Assembly (NCBI GenBank): GCA_044340025.1
Contig: JBIIUJ010000133.1
Coordinates: 1-6,563 of the forward strand
Direction: 5' to 3'
Source: JBIIUJ01 sp044340025
GTDB taxonomy: Bacteria; Pseudomonadota; Alphaproteobacteria; Caulobacterales; Aquidulcibacteraceae
DNA length: 6,563 nucleotides
The notes under the pieces are model-generated. The model was not told the origin of the DNA. It worked only from the letters and a program-made list of their open reading frames with translations, and did not search any database. A program made the translations under genes and the position numbers. This document shows positions 1 through 6,478 of the stretch, one piece after another (positions within the stretch are counted from its first letter, which is position 1; each line of letters begins with the position of its first letter).

Positions 1-11
1 GCGTAGACCAA

Positions 12-29
12 TGTCAAGCAAACCCAACG
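12..29 (+). promoter_or_regulatory. Putative PpsR/CrtJ operator, left half of an inverted pair
   Basis: The sequence TGTCAAGCAAACCCAACG fits TGT-N12-ACG, one base away from the known PpsR/CrtJ consensus TGT-N12-ACA. Its left arm TGTCAA, read on the opposite strand, is TTGACA, a perfect sigma-70 -35 hexamer for leftward transcription. A matching -10 would fall outside the window. By analogy with Rhodobacter gene order it could serve a divergent gene to the left, possibly bchF. The match to the family consensus is visible; binding is inferred. Confidence 0.5.
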
Positions 30-45
30 TCCACTCAACTTGACA
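28..45 (-). promoter_or_regulatory. Putative PpsR/CrtJ operator, right half of an inverted pair
   Basis: On the minus strand this reads TGTCAAGTTGAGTGGACG, again TGT-N12-ACG. It overlaps the preceding element by two bases and points the opposite way. The outer 7-mers TGTCAAG (12-18) and CTTGACA (39-45) are perfect inverted repeats. On the plus strand the right arm contains TTGACA at 40-45, a possible -35, with only a poor -10 (GACAAA, 63-68) 17 bases later. It lies about 210 bp upstream of the ppaA start. The remaining upstream stretch, 46-253, shows no gene and no other box that I could find. Confidence 0.5.
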
Positions 46-239
46 CTTAGCCGCGCGGTCGCGACAAAAAGGCGCCGCGCGCCAGCCCGACGTAAGGCGT
101 AGGGTTTCGAGCGTTCCAACCTGTGGGCGCTCCGAGAAATGGACACTCGCCGGAGTTGATCAGCCGCCATAGCGTCTCGGGGTGTTTTTCGGCCCGACGC
201 ATACGGCTTTCCAGAGCCTGCGGGCTTCATTCCGCCGCC

Positions 240-245
240 AGGAGG
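240..245 (+). promoter_or_regulatory. Strong Shine-Dalgarno that sets the ppaA start
   Basis: A perfect AGGAGG lies 8 bases before the GTG at 254 and so selects that GTG over the earlier in-frame GTG at 182, which has no comparable site. The ATG at 249 is only 3 bases from it, is out of frame, and reaches a stop after seven codons. Confidence 0.75.
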
Positions 246-253
246 GGGATGAC

Positions 254-1141
254 GTGCCCAGTAACCGATTAGACCCGGACGAGCTCAGCGCCGCCGCGGA
301 TCAATGGAAACACAGCACGCCGGTGGCGGTGATGGATGGCGGGCCGCTCGCAGGCCATTCCCCGGCGATCCTGGCGCGCACGATCGAGTGCGAGATCATC
401 CCGCGGCTCTTGCTGGCGCATGGCGCGCCGCGCCGGCTGGAAGAAGCAAGCGCAGCCCCAGCGCTCGCGTTCAGCCAGGCGGACGTCGCGGCGCTGGCGG
501 ATCGGGCCTTGAGCGTGGGCGCCGGCGGGCTCCTGGCCTCGCTGACGCGGATCCTCTCTGCAGGCGTGGCGCTCGAAGACCTTTACCTCGATCTGCTCGC
601 CCCGGCCGCCCGCTTGCTGGGCGCGCGCTGGGACGATGATCGACTGTCGTTTGCTGACGTGACCATCGCGCTGTGCCGCCTTCAGGAAGCTGTCCACGAG
701 TTGGCCGCGAGCGCGCCTGCGCGCAGCGCGCCGCTGGACCGTGCGCCGCGCGCGCTGTTTGCGCCGGCCCCGCGCGAGCAGCACACCTTTGGCCTGGCGA
801 TGCTGGGCGACCTGTTTGCGCAGGCCGGCTGGATCGTGCGCTGCGAGCCCCGGTCCAATCCCGTCCTCCTGTCGGATTGGGTGGCCGAAGAGCATGTGGA
901 TTTGCTTGCCCTGACAGCAGCCTGCGATAGCCATCTGGATCAATTGCCGGGTCTTTTGCGCACGCTTCGCCGGGATAGTCTGAACCCGCGCCTCAAGATC
1001 ATGGTCGGCGGCTTCGCGTTCAAAGGCGGCGCGGATCAGGCGCTGGCTCTGGGCGCAGACGCCACCGCCAGCGACGGGCGCCAGGCCGTGGCGATCGCGG
1101 CTAGCCTTATCGAGCGGGCAAGAGTATCGGGCCGGGCTTGA
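254..1141 (+). CDS. ppaA: PpaA/AerR-family cobalamin-binding antirepressor of PpsR
   Basis: This is a 295-residue cytoplasmic regulator. In the known PpaA/AerR family, a B12-binding protein senses light and redox state through cobalamin and alters how PpsR/CrtJ represses photosynthesis genes. The first ~60 residues are a poorly conserved leader. Residues ~70-150 form a helical region with W126 and the SFADVTIALCRLQE stretch (132-145), resembling the helical cap that precedes B12 domains. Residues ~165-290 look like a Rossmann-type B12 domain, with E175-Q-H177-T-F-G180 (an ExHxxG version of the DxHxxG cobalamin motif) and VGGFAF at 251-256. The GTG start is chosen because of the perfect Shine-Dalgarno upstream; an in-frame GTG at 182 would add 24 residues. 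The gene lies 40 bp before ppsR, which is the family's usual partner and strongly supports the call. An internal ATG at 332 could give a shorter isoform, but its ribosome site is weak. The family assignment is firm; cobalamin binding is inferred. Confidence 0.87.
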   Translation: MPSNRLDPDELSAAADQWKHSTPVAVMDGGPLAGHSPAILARTIECEIIPRLLLAHGAPRRLEEASAAPALAFSQADVAALADRALSVGAGGLLASLTRILSAGVALEDLYLDLLAPAARLLGARWDDDRLSFADVTIALCRLQEAVHELAASAPARSAPLDRAPRALFAPAPREQHTFGLAMLGDLFAQAGWIVRCEPRSNPVLLSDWVAEEHVDLLALTAACDSHLDQLPGLLRTLRRDSLNPRLKIMVGGFAFKGGADQALALGADATASDGRQAVAIAASLIERARVSGRA

Positions 1142-1181
1142 ACCCTTCAGAAACGGCGGAAAGGACCAGCGCAACGCCACG

Positions 1182-2627
1182 ATGGACCGGCGGACCCCTT
1201 CTCCCGCGCATGCGCAGTTTCAAGCGCCGGAACGCTCCCTTGGCGACTTGCCTGCGGATGTCGCCGCGCGCGTGGTGGCGGCGGTCTCGGACATAGCGAT
1301 GGTGGTGGACCGCAATGGCGTGATCCGCGACGTCGCGGTCAATGAAAGCCTGCAGCGCACCGGCGTTGGCGGTTGGATCGACCAGCCGCTCATCAACACA
1401 GTCACCTCCGAAAGCCGCCACAAGGTGGAGGAGTTGCTGCGCGCCGCCGATGGGCCCGATGCGATCCGCTGGCGCGAGATCAACCACCCGACCGAGGGGG
1501 GCGAACAGACCCCCTTCCGCTACATCGCCGTTTCCAGCGGGCACGATGACAGGCTGATCGTGATCGGCCGCGACCTGTCTGCGGCGGCCGATCTGCAGCG
1601 CAGGCTGATGCAGGCCCAGCAGGGCATGGAGCGCGACTATGCCAGGCTGCGCCAGGCGGAAACACGCTATCGCCTTCTGTTCCAGATCGCATCCGAGCCG
1701 GTGCTGATCGTGGAGGCGGCAAGCCGGCGCGTCACCGAAGCCAACCCGGCCGCGGCGGAATTCCTGGGGCTGGAGGAGAGCCAGTTGCTGGGCCAACCCT
1801 TCGCCAGACTGTTCAGCCCGGACAGTCAGGAAGATGTGGCGAGCTTTCTCGGCGCGGCGCAGGCCGGCGGCCGGCCAGAGCCCATCACCGCCCGCCTTGG
1901 CCCGCGCAGCGAGGAATGCGCCATCGCCGCCTCCCTGTTCCGGCAGGAGCGCGGCGTGCATCTGCTTGTCCGGCTGTCGTCGCGCACAGGCGCGCCGGCG
2001 CCGCGCGGCGGACAGGAATCCCGCCTGCTCGACATCCTCGAACAGATCCCCGACGCCTTCGTTGTGGCGGACGGCGATCTGCGCGTCCTGGCCGCGAATG
2101 CGGCGTTTCTGGATCTCATTCAGGCGCCCGGCAAGGATCAGGCGGTGGGCCAGGCGCTGGATCGGTTTCTGGGGCGGCCGGGGGTGGAGTTCGGCGTGCT
2201 GATCTCCAATCTGCGCCGGCATGGCTCGGTGCGGAATTTCGCCACCATCGTGCGCGGGCTCTACGCCAGCGAAGATGAGGTGGAGGTTTCGGCTGTCTAC
2301 GCCCCCGATGGCGACCCTCCGTGTTTCGGCTTCACCATCCGGGCGGTGGGCCGCCGGCTCGGCGATCTCCCGCGCCTGGAGAAGGAGCTGCCGCGATCGG
2401 TCGGCCAGCTGACCGATCTCGTCGGGCGGGTGCCGATGAAGGAGATCGTGCGCGAAACCACCGATCTGATCGAGCGGCTGTGCATCGAGGCCGCGCTTGA
2501 GCTCACCGGCAACAATCGCGCATCGGCCGCCGAACTGCTCGGCCTGTCCCGTCAGAGCCTTTATTCCAAGCTCCATCGCTATGGCGTGGGCGGCGGCTTC
2601 GCCAATGAGGACGATGCGCGACCTTGA
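1182..2627 (+). CDS. ppsR: PpsR/CrtJ transcriptional repressor of photosynthesis genes (PAS-PAS-HTH)
   Basis: This 481-residue regulator matches the usual PpsR/CrtJ length and layout. An N-terminal PAS-like domain (~25-130) is followed by a Q-rich helical linker (~132-165), PAS1 (~166-265), PAS2 (~282-390) and a C-terminal Fis-type helix-turn-helix (~430-468, containing GNNRASAAELLGLSRQSLY). Known homologues repress bch, crt and puc genes in oxygen by binding paired TGT-N12-ACA sites. C434, in the first helix of the HTH region, matches the position of the redox-active cysteine of Rhodobacter proteins (C424/C420). C246, near the end of PAS1, is the likely counterpart of C251/C249. A third cysteine, C381, lies in PAS2. 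The ATG at 1182 is the earliest convincing start; the best purine-rich tract, GGAAAGGA (1158-1165), is 16 bases away, so the ribosome site is weak. The gene follows ppaA by 40 bp and may be co-transcribed with it. The polar tail after the HTH (~471-481, GGFANEDDARP) is short and of unknown role. Confidence 0.97.
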   Translation: MDRRTPSPAHAQFQAPERSLGDLPADVAARVVAAVSDIAMVVDRNGVIRDVAVNESLQRTGVGGWIDQPLINTVTSESRHKVEELLRAADGPDAIRWREINHPTEGGEQTPFRYIAVSSGHDDRLIVIGRDLSAAADLQRRLMQAQQGMERDYARLRQAETRYRLLFQIASEPVLIVEAASRRVTEANPAAAEFLGLEESQLLGQPFARLFSPDSQEDVASFLGAAQAGGRPEPITARLGPRSEECAIAASLFRQERGVHLLVRLSSRTGAPAPRGGQESRLLDILEQIPDAFVVADGDLRVLAANAAFLDLIQAPGKDQAVGQALDRFLGRPGVEFGVLISNLRRHGSVRNFATIVRGLYASEDEVEVSAVYAPDGDPPCFGFTIRAVGRRLGDLPRLEKELPRSVGQLTDLVGRVPMKEIVRETTDLIERLCIEAALELTGNNRASAAELLGLSRQSLYSKLHRYGVGGGFANEDDARP

Positions 2628-2652
2628 GCCGCGTCTATTGTCCGCCCTGCGG

Positions 2653-2670
2653 CGTCAATCTGGTTTGACA
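2653..2670 (-). promoter_or_regulatory. Putative PpsR/CrtJ operator and -35 region of bchG
   Basis: The plus strand reads CGTCAATCTGGTTTGACA; on the minus strand it is TGTCAAACCAGATTGACG, the same TGT-N12-ACG form as the two sites at the left end. The inner arms GTCAA (2654-2658) and TTGAC (2665-2669) are a perfect palindrome. The plus strand contains TTGACA at 2665-2670, so a repressor here would cover the -35 of a bchG promoter. The -10 at 17-base spacing (CACCTT, 2688-2693) is poor, as expected if an activator or alternative factor assists. Both this site and the one at 28-45 continue as TTGACACT. Confidence 0.6.
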
Positions 2671-2700
2671 CTGTAGTCTGTCCACTCCACCTTCCGGGAC

Positions 2701-3612
2701 ATGACTGACGCCCTGCTGCCGCGCCCGGTCCGCGCCCTGCCCTCGCCGGCGGCGGTTCTGGAATTGCTCAAGCCGATCACCTGGTTTGCGCCCATGTGGG
2801 CGTTCCTTTGCGGCGTGGTGTCTTCAGGCGCCGACATCCAGGAGCGCTGGTTGTTCATCCTGGGCGGCGTGGCGCTGGCGGGCCCGCTGGTCTGCGCCAC
2901 GAGCCAGGCGGTGAACGACTGGTTCGACCGTCATGTGGACGCCATCAACGAGCCCAGGCGCCCCATCCCGTCTGGAAGGATTCCCGGCCAGTGGGGCCTC
3001 TATATCGCGATTGTCTGGACAGGGCTGTCGCTCGCGCTCGCCGCAACGCTCGGCTTCTGGGTGCTGATGGCCGCGGTTGCAGGCCTCGCGCTGGCCTGGG
3101 CCTATAGCGCGCCGCCCCTGCGGCTGAAGCGCTCCGGCGTTTGGGGGCCGGCGGCGGTGGCGCTGTCTTATGAGGGGCTCGCCTGGTTCACCGGCGCGGC
3201 GGTGATGAGCGGCGGCCTGCCAAGCCCGGAGATTCTGGCGCTTGTCGTGCTCTACAGCCTCGGCGCGCATGGCATCATGACGTTGAACGATTTCAAGGCG
3301 GTCGAGGGCGATCGCGCCACGGGGTTGCGCTCGCTGCCGGTCACGCTCGGCGTGGACCGCGCCGCCCGGCTCGCCTGCCTTGTGATGGCCGCGCCGCAGA
3401 TCGTGGTCGTCTGTCTGCTTTATTTCTGGGGCATGCCGCTGCATTTTGCAGTCGTGGCGCTTCTGGTCCTCGCCCAGGCCGGCCTGATGGCCCGCCTGCT
3501 GAGCGATCCCGCCAAGCACGCCCCCTGGTACAACGCCACAGGCACGACGCTGTATGTGATCGGCATGCTGATCAGCGCCTTCGCCGTAGGGACTATGGGA
3601 GGGGCGCCATGA
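2701..3612 (+). CDS. bchG: Bacteriochlorophyll synthase BchG (UbiA prenyltransferase)
   Basis: This 303-residue integral membrane enzyme esterifies bacteriochlorophyllide a with geranylgeranyl diphosphate (or phytyl diphosphate), the penultimate phase of bacteriochlorophyll a synthesis. The UbiA-family diphosphate/Mg2+ motif is visible as N72-D73-x-x-D76-x-x-x-D80, followed by the NEPRRPIPSGRI signature (83-94). The second Asp-rich region is LNDFKAVEGDRATG (195-208, with D197 and D204). The N-terminal LLKPITWFAPMWAFLCGVVSSG (22-43) is typical of chlorophyll synthases. About eight or nine hydrophobic helices are evident, and the length matches the family. The start is unambiguous: an in-frame TAG at 2674 lies upstream with no other start codon between, yet there is no Shine-Dalgarno sequence. 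The end overlaps the next start by 4 bp (ATGA), implying translational coupling. A PpsR-like box lies 30 bp upstream, implying repression in oxygen. Confidence 0.97.
   Translation: MTDALLPRPVRALPSPAAVLELLKPITWFAPMWAFLCGVVSSGADIQERWLFILGGVALAGPLVCATSQAVNDWFDRHVDAINEPRRPIPSGRIPGQWGLYIAIVWTGLSLALAATLGFWVLMAAVAGLALAWAYSAPPLRLKRSGVWGPAAVALSYEGLAWFTGAAVMSGGLPSPEILALVVLYSLGAHGIMTLNDFKAVEGDRATGLRSLPVTLGVDRAARLACLVMAAPQIVVVCLLYFWGMPLHFAVVALLVLAQAGLMARLLSDPAKHAPWYNATGTTLYVIGMLISAFAVGTMGGAP
3598..3604 (+). promoter_or_regulatory. Ribosome binding site for bch2 inside the end of bchG
   Basis: GGAGGGG lies 4 bases before the ATG at 3609, which itself overlaps the bchG stop. This supports coupled translation and the chosen start. 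Confidence 0.6.
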
Positions 3613-4949
3613 CCGCAGCCGCATTGAAACCTCTGGGCTGGCTGGGCATTGTCCGCCTTGGCCTGATCCAGGCCTCGCTCGGCGGGATGGTGGCCATGAC
3701 CACCTCCACGCTCAACCGCGTGTCGATCGTCGAGTTCGGCTTGCCGGCCATGATCCCTGCCGCGCTTGTGGCCTGGCATTATGCGGTGCAGCTGTCGCGC
3801 CCGCACTGGGGCCATGCATCCGATAGCGGCAAGGCCCGCACGCCCTGGATCATGGGCGGGGTGGGCGCGCTGGCGCTGGGCGGGGTTCTGGCCGCAGACG
3901 CCGCCATCCTCAGCGCGCAGGCGCCCGTGTTCGGCTTCCTTCTCGGCGTTCTGGCCTTCACCCTGATCGGCGGCGGCGTGGGGGCGGCGGGCACCTCGCT
4001 TCTCGCCTTCCTGGCCAGCGCGGTCGCGCCTCAGCGGCGGCCGGCGGCGGCGGCGATCACCTGGATCATGATGGTGGTCGGCATCGTGGTCACGACCATC
4101 ATCGCCGGCTCCTTCCTCGACCCCTTCTCGCCGCAGCGGCTGGCGCTGGTGGCGACGGGCGTTGCGGTGGTGGCCTTCGTGCTCAGCTGGATCGCCATCG
4201 CCGGCGTGGAGGCGCGCACCGAGCGCGTGGTCGTGGCGCCGGAAGGCCAGCGGCCGGACTTCCGCGCCGCTGTCGCTGATGTCTGGGCCGACCCGATGGC
4301 GCGGCGCTTCACCATCTTCGTGTTTCTGTCGATGCTCGCCTATAGCGCGCAGGACCTCATTCTGGAGCCCTTCGCCGGCTTGCTGTTTGGCTACACGCCG
4401 GGCGAATCCACCAAGCTGGCCGGGCTTCAGCATGGCGGCGTGCTCCTGGGCATGATCTGCGTCGGGGCGATCGGCACGCTCGCCGGCGGCCACAAGCAGG
4501 TCTGGATGCGCGGCTGGACGGTGGCGGGCTGTGTCGGCTCGGGCGTTGCGCTCGCCGCGCTCGCCATCGCTGCGCAATCGGGCGGCGCGTGGCCGCTTGC
4601 GCCCACAGTGTTCGCGCTCGGGGTGGCCAATGGCGTCTTCGCGGTGGCCGCCATCGGGTCGATGATGGGGCTTGCCGGCGCTGGGCGCGGCGTCTCGCGT
4701 GAGGGCGTGCGCATGGGCGTGTGGGGCGCGGCGCAGGCGATGGCCTTCGGCCTCGGCGGCTTTCTGGGCGCGGCGGGCGTGGACATGCTGCGCGCCCTGT
4801 TGGCGGCGGACGCGCCAGCCTTCCTGATCGTCTTCAGCCTCGAAGCGGCCTTGTTCCTCGCCGCCGCTGTTCTGGCGCTGCGCCTGGCTGCACCCACAGC
4901 CGACGACAAGCGCCTGCCGGCGCTCCCCGCCGAACTCTCAGCCGGATAA
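3609..4949 (+). CDS. bch2: PucC/LhaA-family bacteriochlorophyll carrier, ORF428/Bch2 type (MFS)
   Basis: This 446-residue protein has about twelve hydrophobic segments and belongs to the major-facilitator-related bacteriochlorophyll delivery family (PucC, LhaA, ORF428). Family hallmarks visible are WLGIVRLGLIQASLGGMVAMTTSTLNRV (11-38), the LSRPHWGHASDSGKARTPWIMGG loop (62-84), SAQDLILEPFAGLLFGYTPGESTKLAGLQHGG (246-277) and SREGVRMGVWGAAQAMAFGLGGFLGA (363-388). Relatives are known to be needed for assembly of light-harvesting complexes, probably by moving or holding bacteriochlorophyll in the membrane. The specific role of the ORF428 branch is not well defined. Position between bchG and bchP matches ORF428 of Rhodobacter and is the main reason for calling this paralogue rather than pucC or lhaA. 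It overlaps bchG by 4 bp and ends 5 bp before bchP. The C-terminal tail (~430-446) is polar and presumably cytoplasmic. Confidence 0.93.
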   Translation: MTAAALKPLGWLGIVRLGLIQASLGGMVAMTTSTLNRVSIVEFGLPAMIPAALVAWHYAVQLSRPHWGHASDSGKARTPWIMGGVGALALGGVLAADAAILSAQAPVFGFLLGVLAFTLIGGGVGAAGTSLLAFLASAVAPQRRPAAAAITWIMMVVGIVVTTIIAGSFLDPFSPQRLALVATGVAVVAFVLSWIAIAGVEARTERVVVAPEGQRPDFRAAVADVWADPMARRFTIFVFLSMLAYSAQDLILEPFAGLLFGYTPGESTKLAGLQHGGVLLGMICVGAIGTLAGGHKQVWMRGWTVAGCVGSGVALAALAIAAQSGGAWPLAPTVFALGVANGVFAVAAIGSMMGLAGAGRGVSREGVRMGVWGAAQAMAFGLGGFLGAAGVDMLRALLAADAPAFLIVFSLEAALFLAAAVLALRLAAPTADDKRLPALPAELSAG

Positions 4950-4954
4950 TCGCC

Positions 4955-6181
4955 ATGACCCTAGAAATCAGAGACTTCGATGTTGTGGTGGTGGGCGGCG
5001 GGCCGGCCGGCGCAACCGCTGCCGAAGACCTCGCACGGGCCGGCCGCAGCGTGCTGCTCCTCGACCGAGCCGGCAGGATCAAGCCCTGCGGCGGGGCCAT
5101 CCCGCCGCGCCTGATGCGCGACTTCGCCATCCCGGACCATCTCCTGAAAGCCAAGGCGACCTCGGCCCGCATGATAGCGCCCTCGGGTCGCAAGGTCGTG
5201 ATGCCGATCGAGGGCGGCTATGTCGGCATGGTCGATCGTGACGAGTTCGACGAATGGCTGCGCGAGCGGGCCGCCAAAGCGGGCGCGCAGCGGGCCTGCG
5301 GCGTGTTCGAGGCGATCGAGCGCGACGCCGACGGAACCGCAATCGTCTGCTACCGGCCCAAGGGAGCGCCCGCCGATGCGCCGCCGGAAAAGATCCGGGC
5401 GCGCGCGATCGTGGGGGCCGATGGCGCCCGCTCCGGCGTTGGGCGGGCTGCCATTCCGGGTGCGGAGAAAACGCCCTTCGTCTTCGCCTATCACGAGATC
5501 ATCGCCTCGCCGGCCGCGGACGCCGCCGATTTCCAGCCTGCGCGCTGCGACGTCTATTACCAGGGCAAGCTGTCGCCCGACTTCTACGCTTGGGTGTTTC
5601 CCCATGGCGGCCAGACGAGCGTTGGCGTGGGCAGCGCCAACAAGGGCTTTTCCCTGCGCAAGGCGGTCTCGACGCTGCGCGCCGAAAGCGGGCTCGCCGC
5701 CTGCGAGACGGTGCGCACCGAGGGCGCGCCCATCCCGCTCAAGCCGCTGAAGAAGTGGGACAATGGCCGGGACGTGATCCTGGCCGGCGATGCGGCGGGC
5801 GTTGTGGCGCCGGCCTCCGGCGAGGGGATCTATTACGCCATGCTGGGCGGCCGGATGGCGGCCGAAGGCGTGGCCGAGCTGCTCGCCACTGGCGATGCCC
5901 GCGCGCTCGCCCGGGTGCGCCAGCGCTACATGAAGGCGCACGGCCAAGTCTTCTGGATCCTCGGGATCATGCAGCATTTCTGGTATCGCAACGACAAGCG
6001 GCGCGAGCGCTTCGTGGCGATCTGCGACGATCCGGACGTGCAGGAACTGACCTGGCAGGCCTACATGAACAAGGAGCTGGTGCGCGCCAAACCCGCCGCG
6101 CATCTGCGTATCTTCCTCAAGGACATGGCCCACCTTCTCGGCCTTGCGCCGCCTGGCGCGCCGGTCGCGCCCAAGGCCTGA
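4955..6181 (+). CDS. bchP: Geranylgeranyl (bacterio)chlorophyll reductase BchP
   Basis: This 408-residue flavoprotein uses NADPH to reduce three double bonds of the geranylgeranyl tail, giving the phytyl tail of bacteriochlorophyll a. The FAD-binding Rossmann motif VVVGGGPAGATAAEDLARAG is at residues 11-30, followed by VLLLDR (33-38) and the family signature KPCGGAIPPRL (43-53). GADGARSGVGR (154-164) and GDAAGVVAPASGEGIYYAMLGGRMAAE (278-304) are the second and third FAD/substrate motifs. Length and motif order are typical and nothing appears broken. The protein has no signal peptide and is probably peripheral to the inner membrane. The ATG chosen begins just before the conserved N terminus and 5 bp after the bch2 stop. 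The frame is open further upstream, but an earlier start would run deep into bch2. The Shine-Dalgarno is weak (GGAT, 4944-4947), consistent with coupling to the upstream gene. Confidence 0.97.
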   Translation: MTLEIRDFDVVVVGGGPAGATAAEDLARAGRSVLLLDRAGRIKPCGGAIPPRLMRDFAIPDHLLKAKATSARMIAPSGRKVVMPIEGGYVGMVDRDEFDEWLRERAAKAGAQRACGVFEAIERDADGTAIVCYRPKGAPADAPPEKIRARAIVGADGARSGVGRAAIPGAEKTPFVFAYHEIIASPAADAADFQPARCDVYYQGKLSPDFYAWVFPHGGQTSVGVGSANKGFSLRKAVSTLRAESGLAACETVRTEGAPIPLKPLKKWDNGRDVILAGDAAGVVAPASGEGIYYAMLGGRMAAEGVAELLATGDARALARVRQRYMKAHGQVFWILGIMQHFWYRNDKRRERFVAICDDPDVQELTWQAYMNKELVRAKPAAHLRIFLKDMAHLLGLAPPGAPVAPKA

Positions 6182-6186
6182 CGCTT

Positions 6187-6453
6187 ATGGAGGCGATGCA
6201 GGCGCTGATCGCTTCAGGCCGGATCGTGGATCTGATCCTGGTGATCATGGCCGCCAACAGCGCCTGGCTGCTCCTCACACGCCGGGCGCAGGGCTGGGAC
6301 ATGCGCGAAATCGCCTGCACCATGCTGCCGGGCGCCTTCATTCTTCTGGCGCTGCGCGCCGCCCTCGTGGGCGAGCCCTGGACGATGGTGGCCTTCTGGC
6401 TCCTGATGAGCCTGCCCGCCCACCTCTACGACATCTGGCGCAAGCGGGCCTGA
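6187..6453 (+). CDS. Small three-helix membrane protein of unknown function at the end of the bchG operon
   Basis: I do not recognise this 88-residue protein. It has three hydrophobic segments at about residues 13-31, 43-61 and 65-82, separated by the polar stretches TRRAQGWDMRE (31-41) and GEP (62-64), and ends in a basic tail (WRKRA), so its C terminus is likely cytoplasmic. There is no cleavable signal peptide or catalytic motif that I can identify. It starts 5 bp after the bchP stop and must be translated from the same message. In Rhodobacter this slot holds idi (isopentenyl diphosphate isomerase), which this protein is not. The ATG at 6187 is preceded by a weak AAGG 10 bases upstream. 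An in-frame ATG at 6196 has GGAGG only 2 bases before it, which is too close. Codon use resembles its neighbours. Context suggests a role in pigment or photosystem assembly in the membrane, but this is inference only. Confidence 0.75.
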   Translation: MEAMQALIASGRIVDLILVIMAANSAWLLLTRRAQGWDMREIACTMLPGAFILLALRAALVGEPWTMVAFWLLMSLPAHLYDIWRKRA

Positions 6454-6463
6454 CGCCCTCTCC

Positions 6464-6478
6464 GTCGGCTCCGCCGAC
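6464..6478. repeat. Short GTCGGC/GCCGAC hairpin after the last gene
   Basis: GTCGGC (6464-6469) and GCCGAC (6473-6478) form a perfect 6-bp stem around the loop TCC, 10 bp after the stop of the small membrane protein. It overlaps the outer edge of the next repeat copy by 4 bases. It may help end or stabilise the operon transcript, but no T-tract follows. Confidence 0.5.

Noticed and set aside
122..145. A further PpsR box in the ppaA upstream region
   Set aside because: TGT at 122 and ACA at 143 are not at the required 12-base spacing, and neither has a partner half-site at the right distance.
182..253. An upstream in-frame GTG start that would lengthen PpaA by 24 residues
   Set aside because: It has no ribosome binding site, whereas the GTG at 254 has a perfect AGGAGG at ideal spacing.
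249..272. A seven-codon leader reading frame starting at ATG 249
   Set aside because: The AGGAGG is only 3 bases away and the peptide shows no regulatory feature; it is most likely a chance ATG next to the true start.
1107..2576. A 489-codon open frame on the minus strand opposite ppsR, plus similar long minus-strand frames opposite bchG, bch2 and bchP
   Set aside because: These mirror the codon bias of GC-rich genes. Their translations are rich in Arg, His, Gln and Gly with no recognisable family, while the plus-strand frames are clear homologues.
2642..2652. A CCGC-CCT-GCGG hairpin after ppsR as a terminator
   Set aside because: The stem is only 4 bp with no T-tract, and it is expected by chance in GC-rich DNA.
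5254..6186. An open frame overlapping bchP in another frame and running into the small membrane gene
   Set aside because: Its translation is low-complexity Arg/Ala/Gly text opposite real bchP codons. Only the part from the ATG at 6187 looks like a protein.
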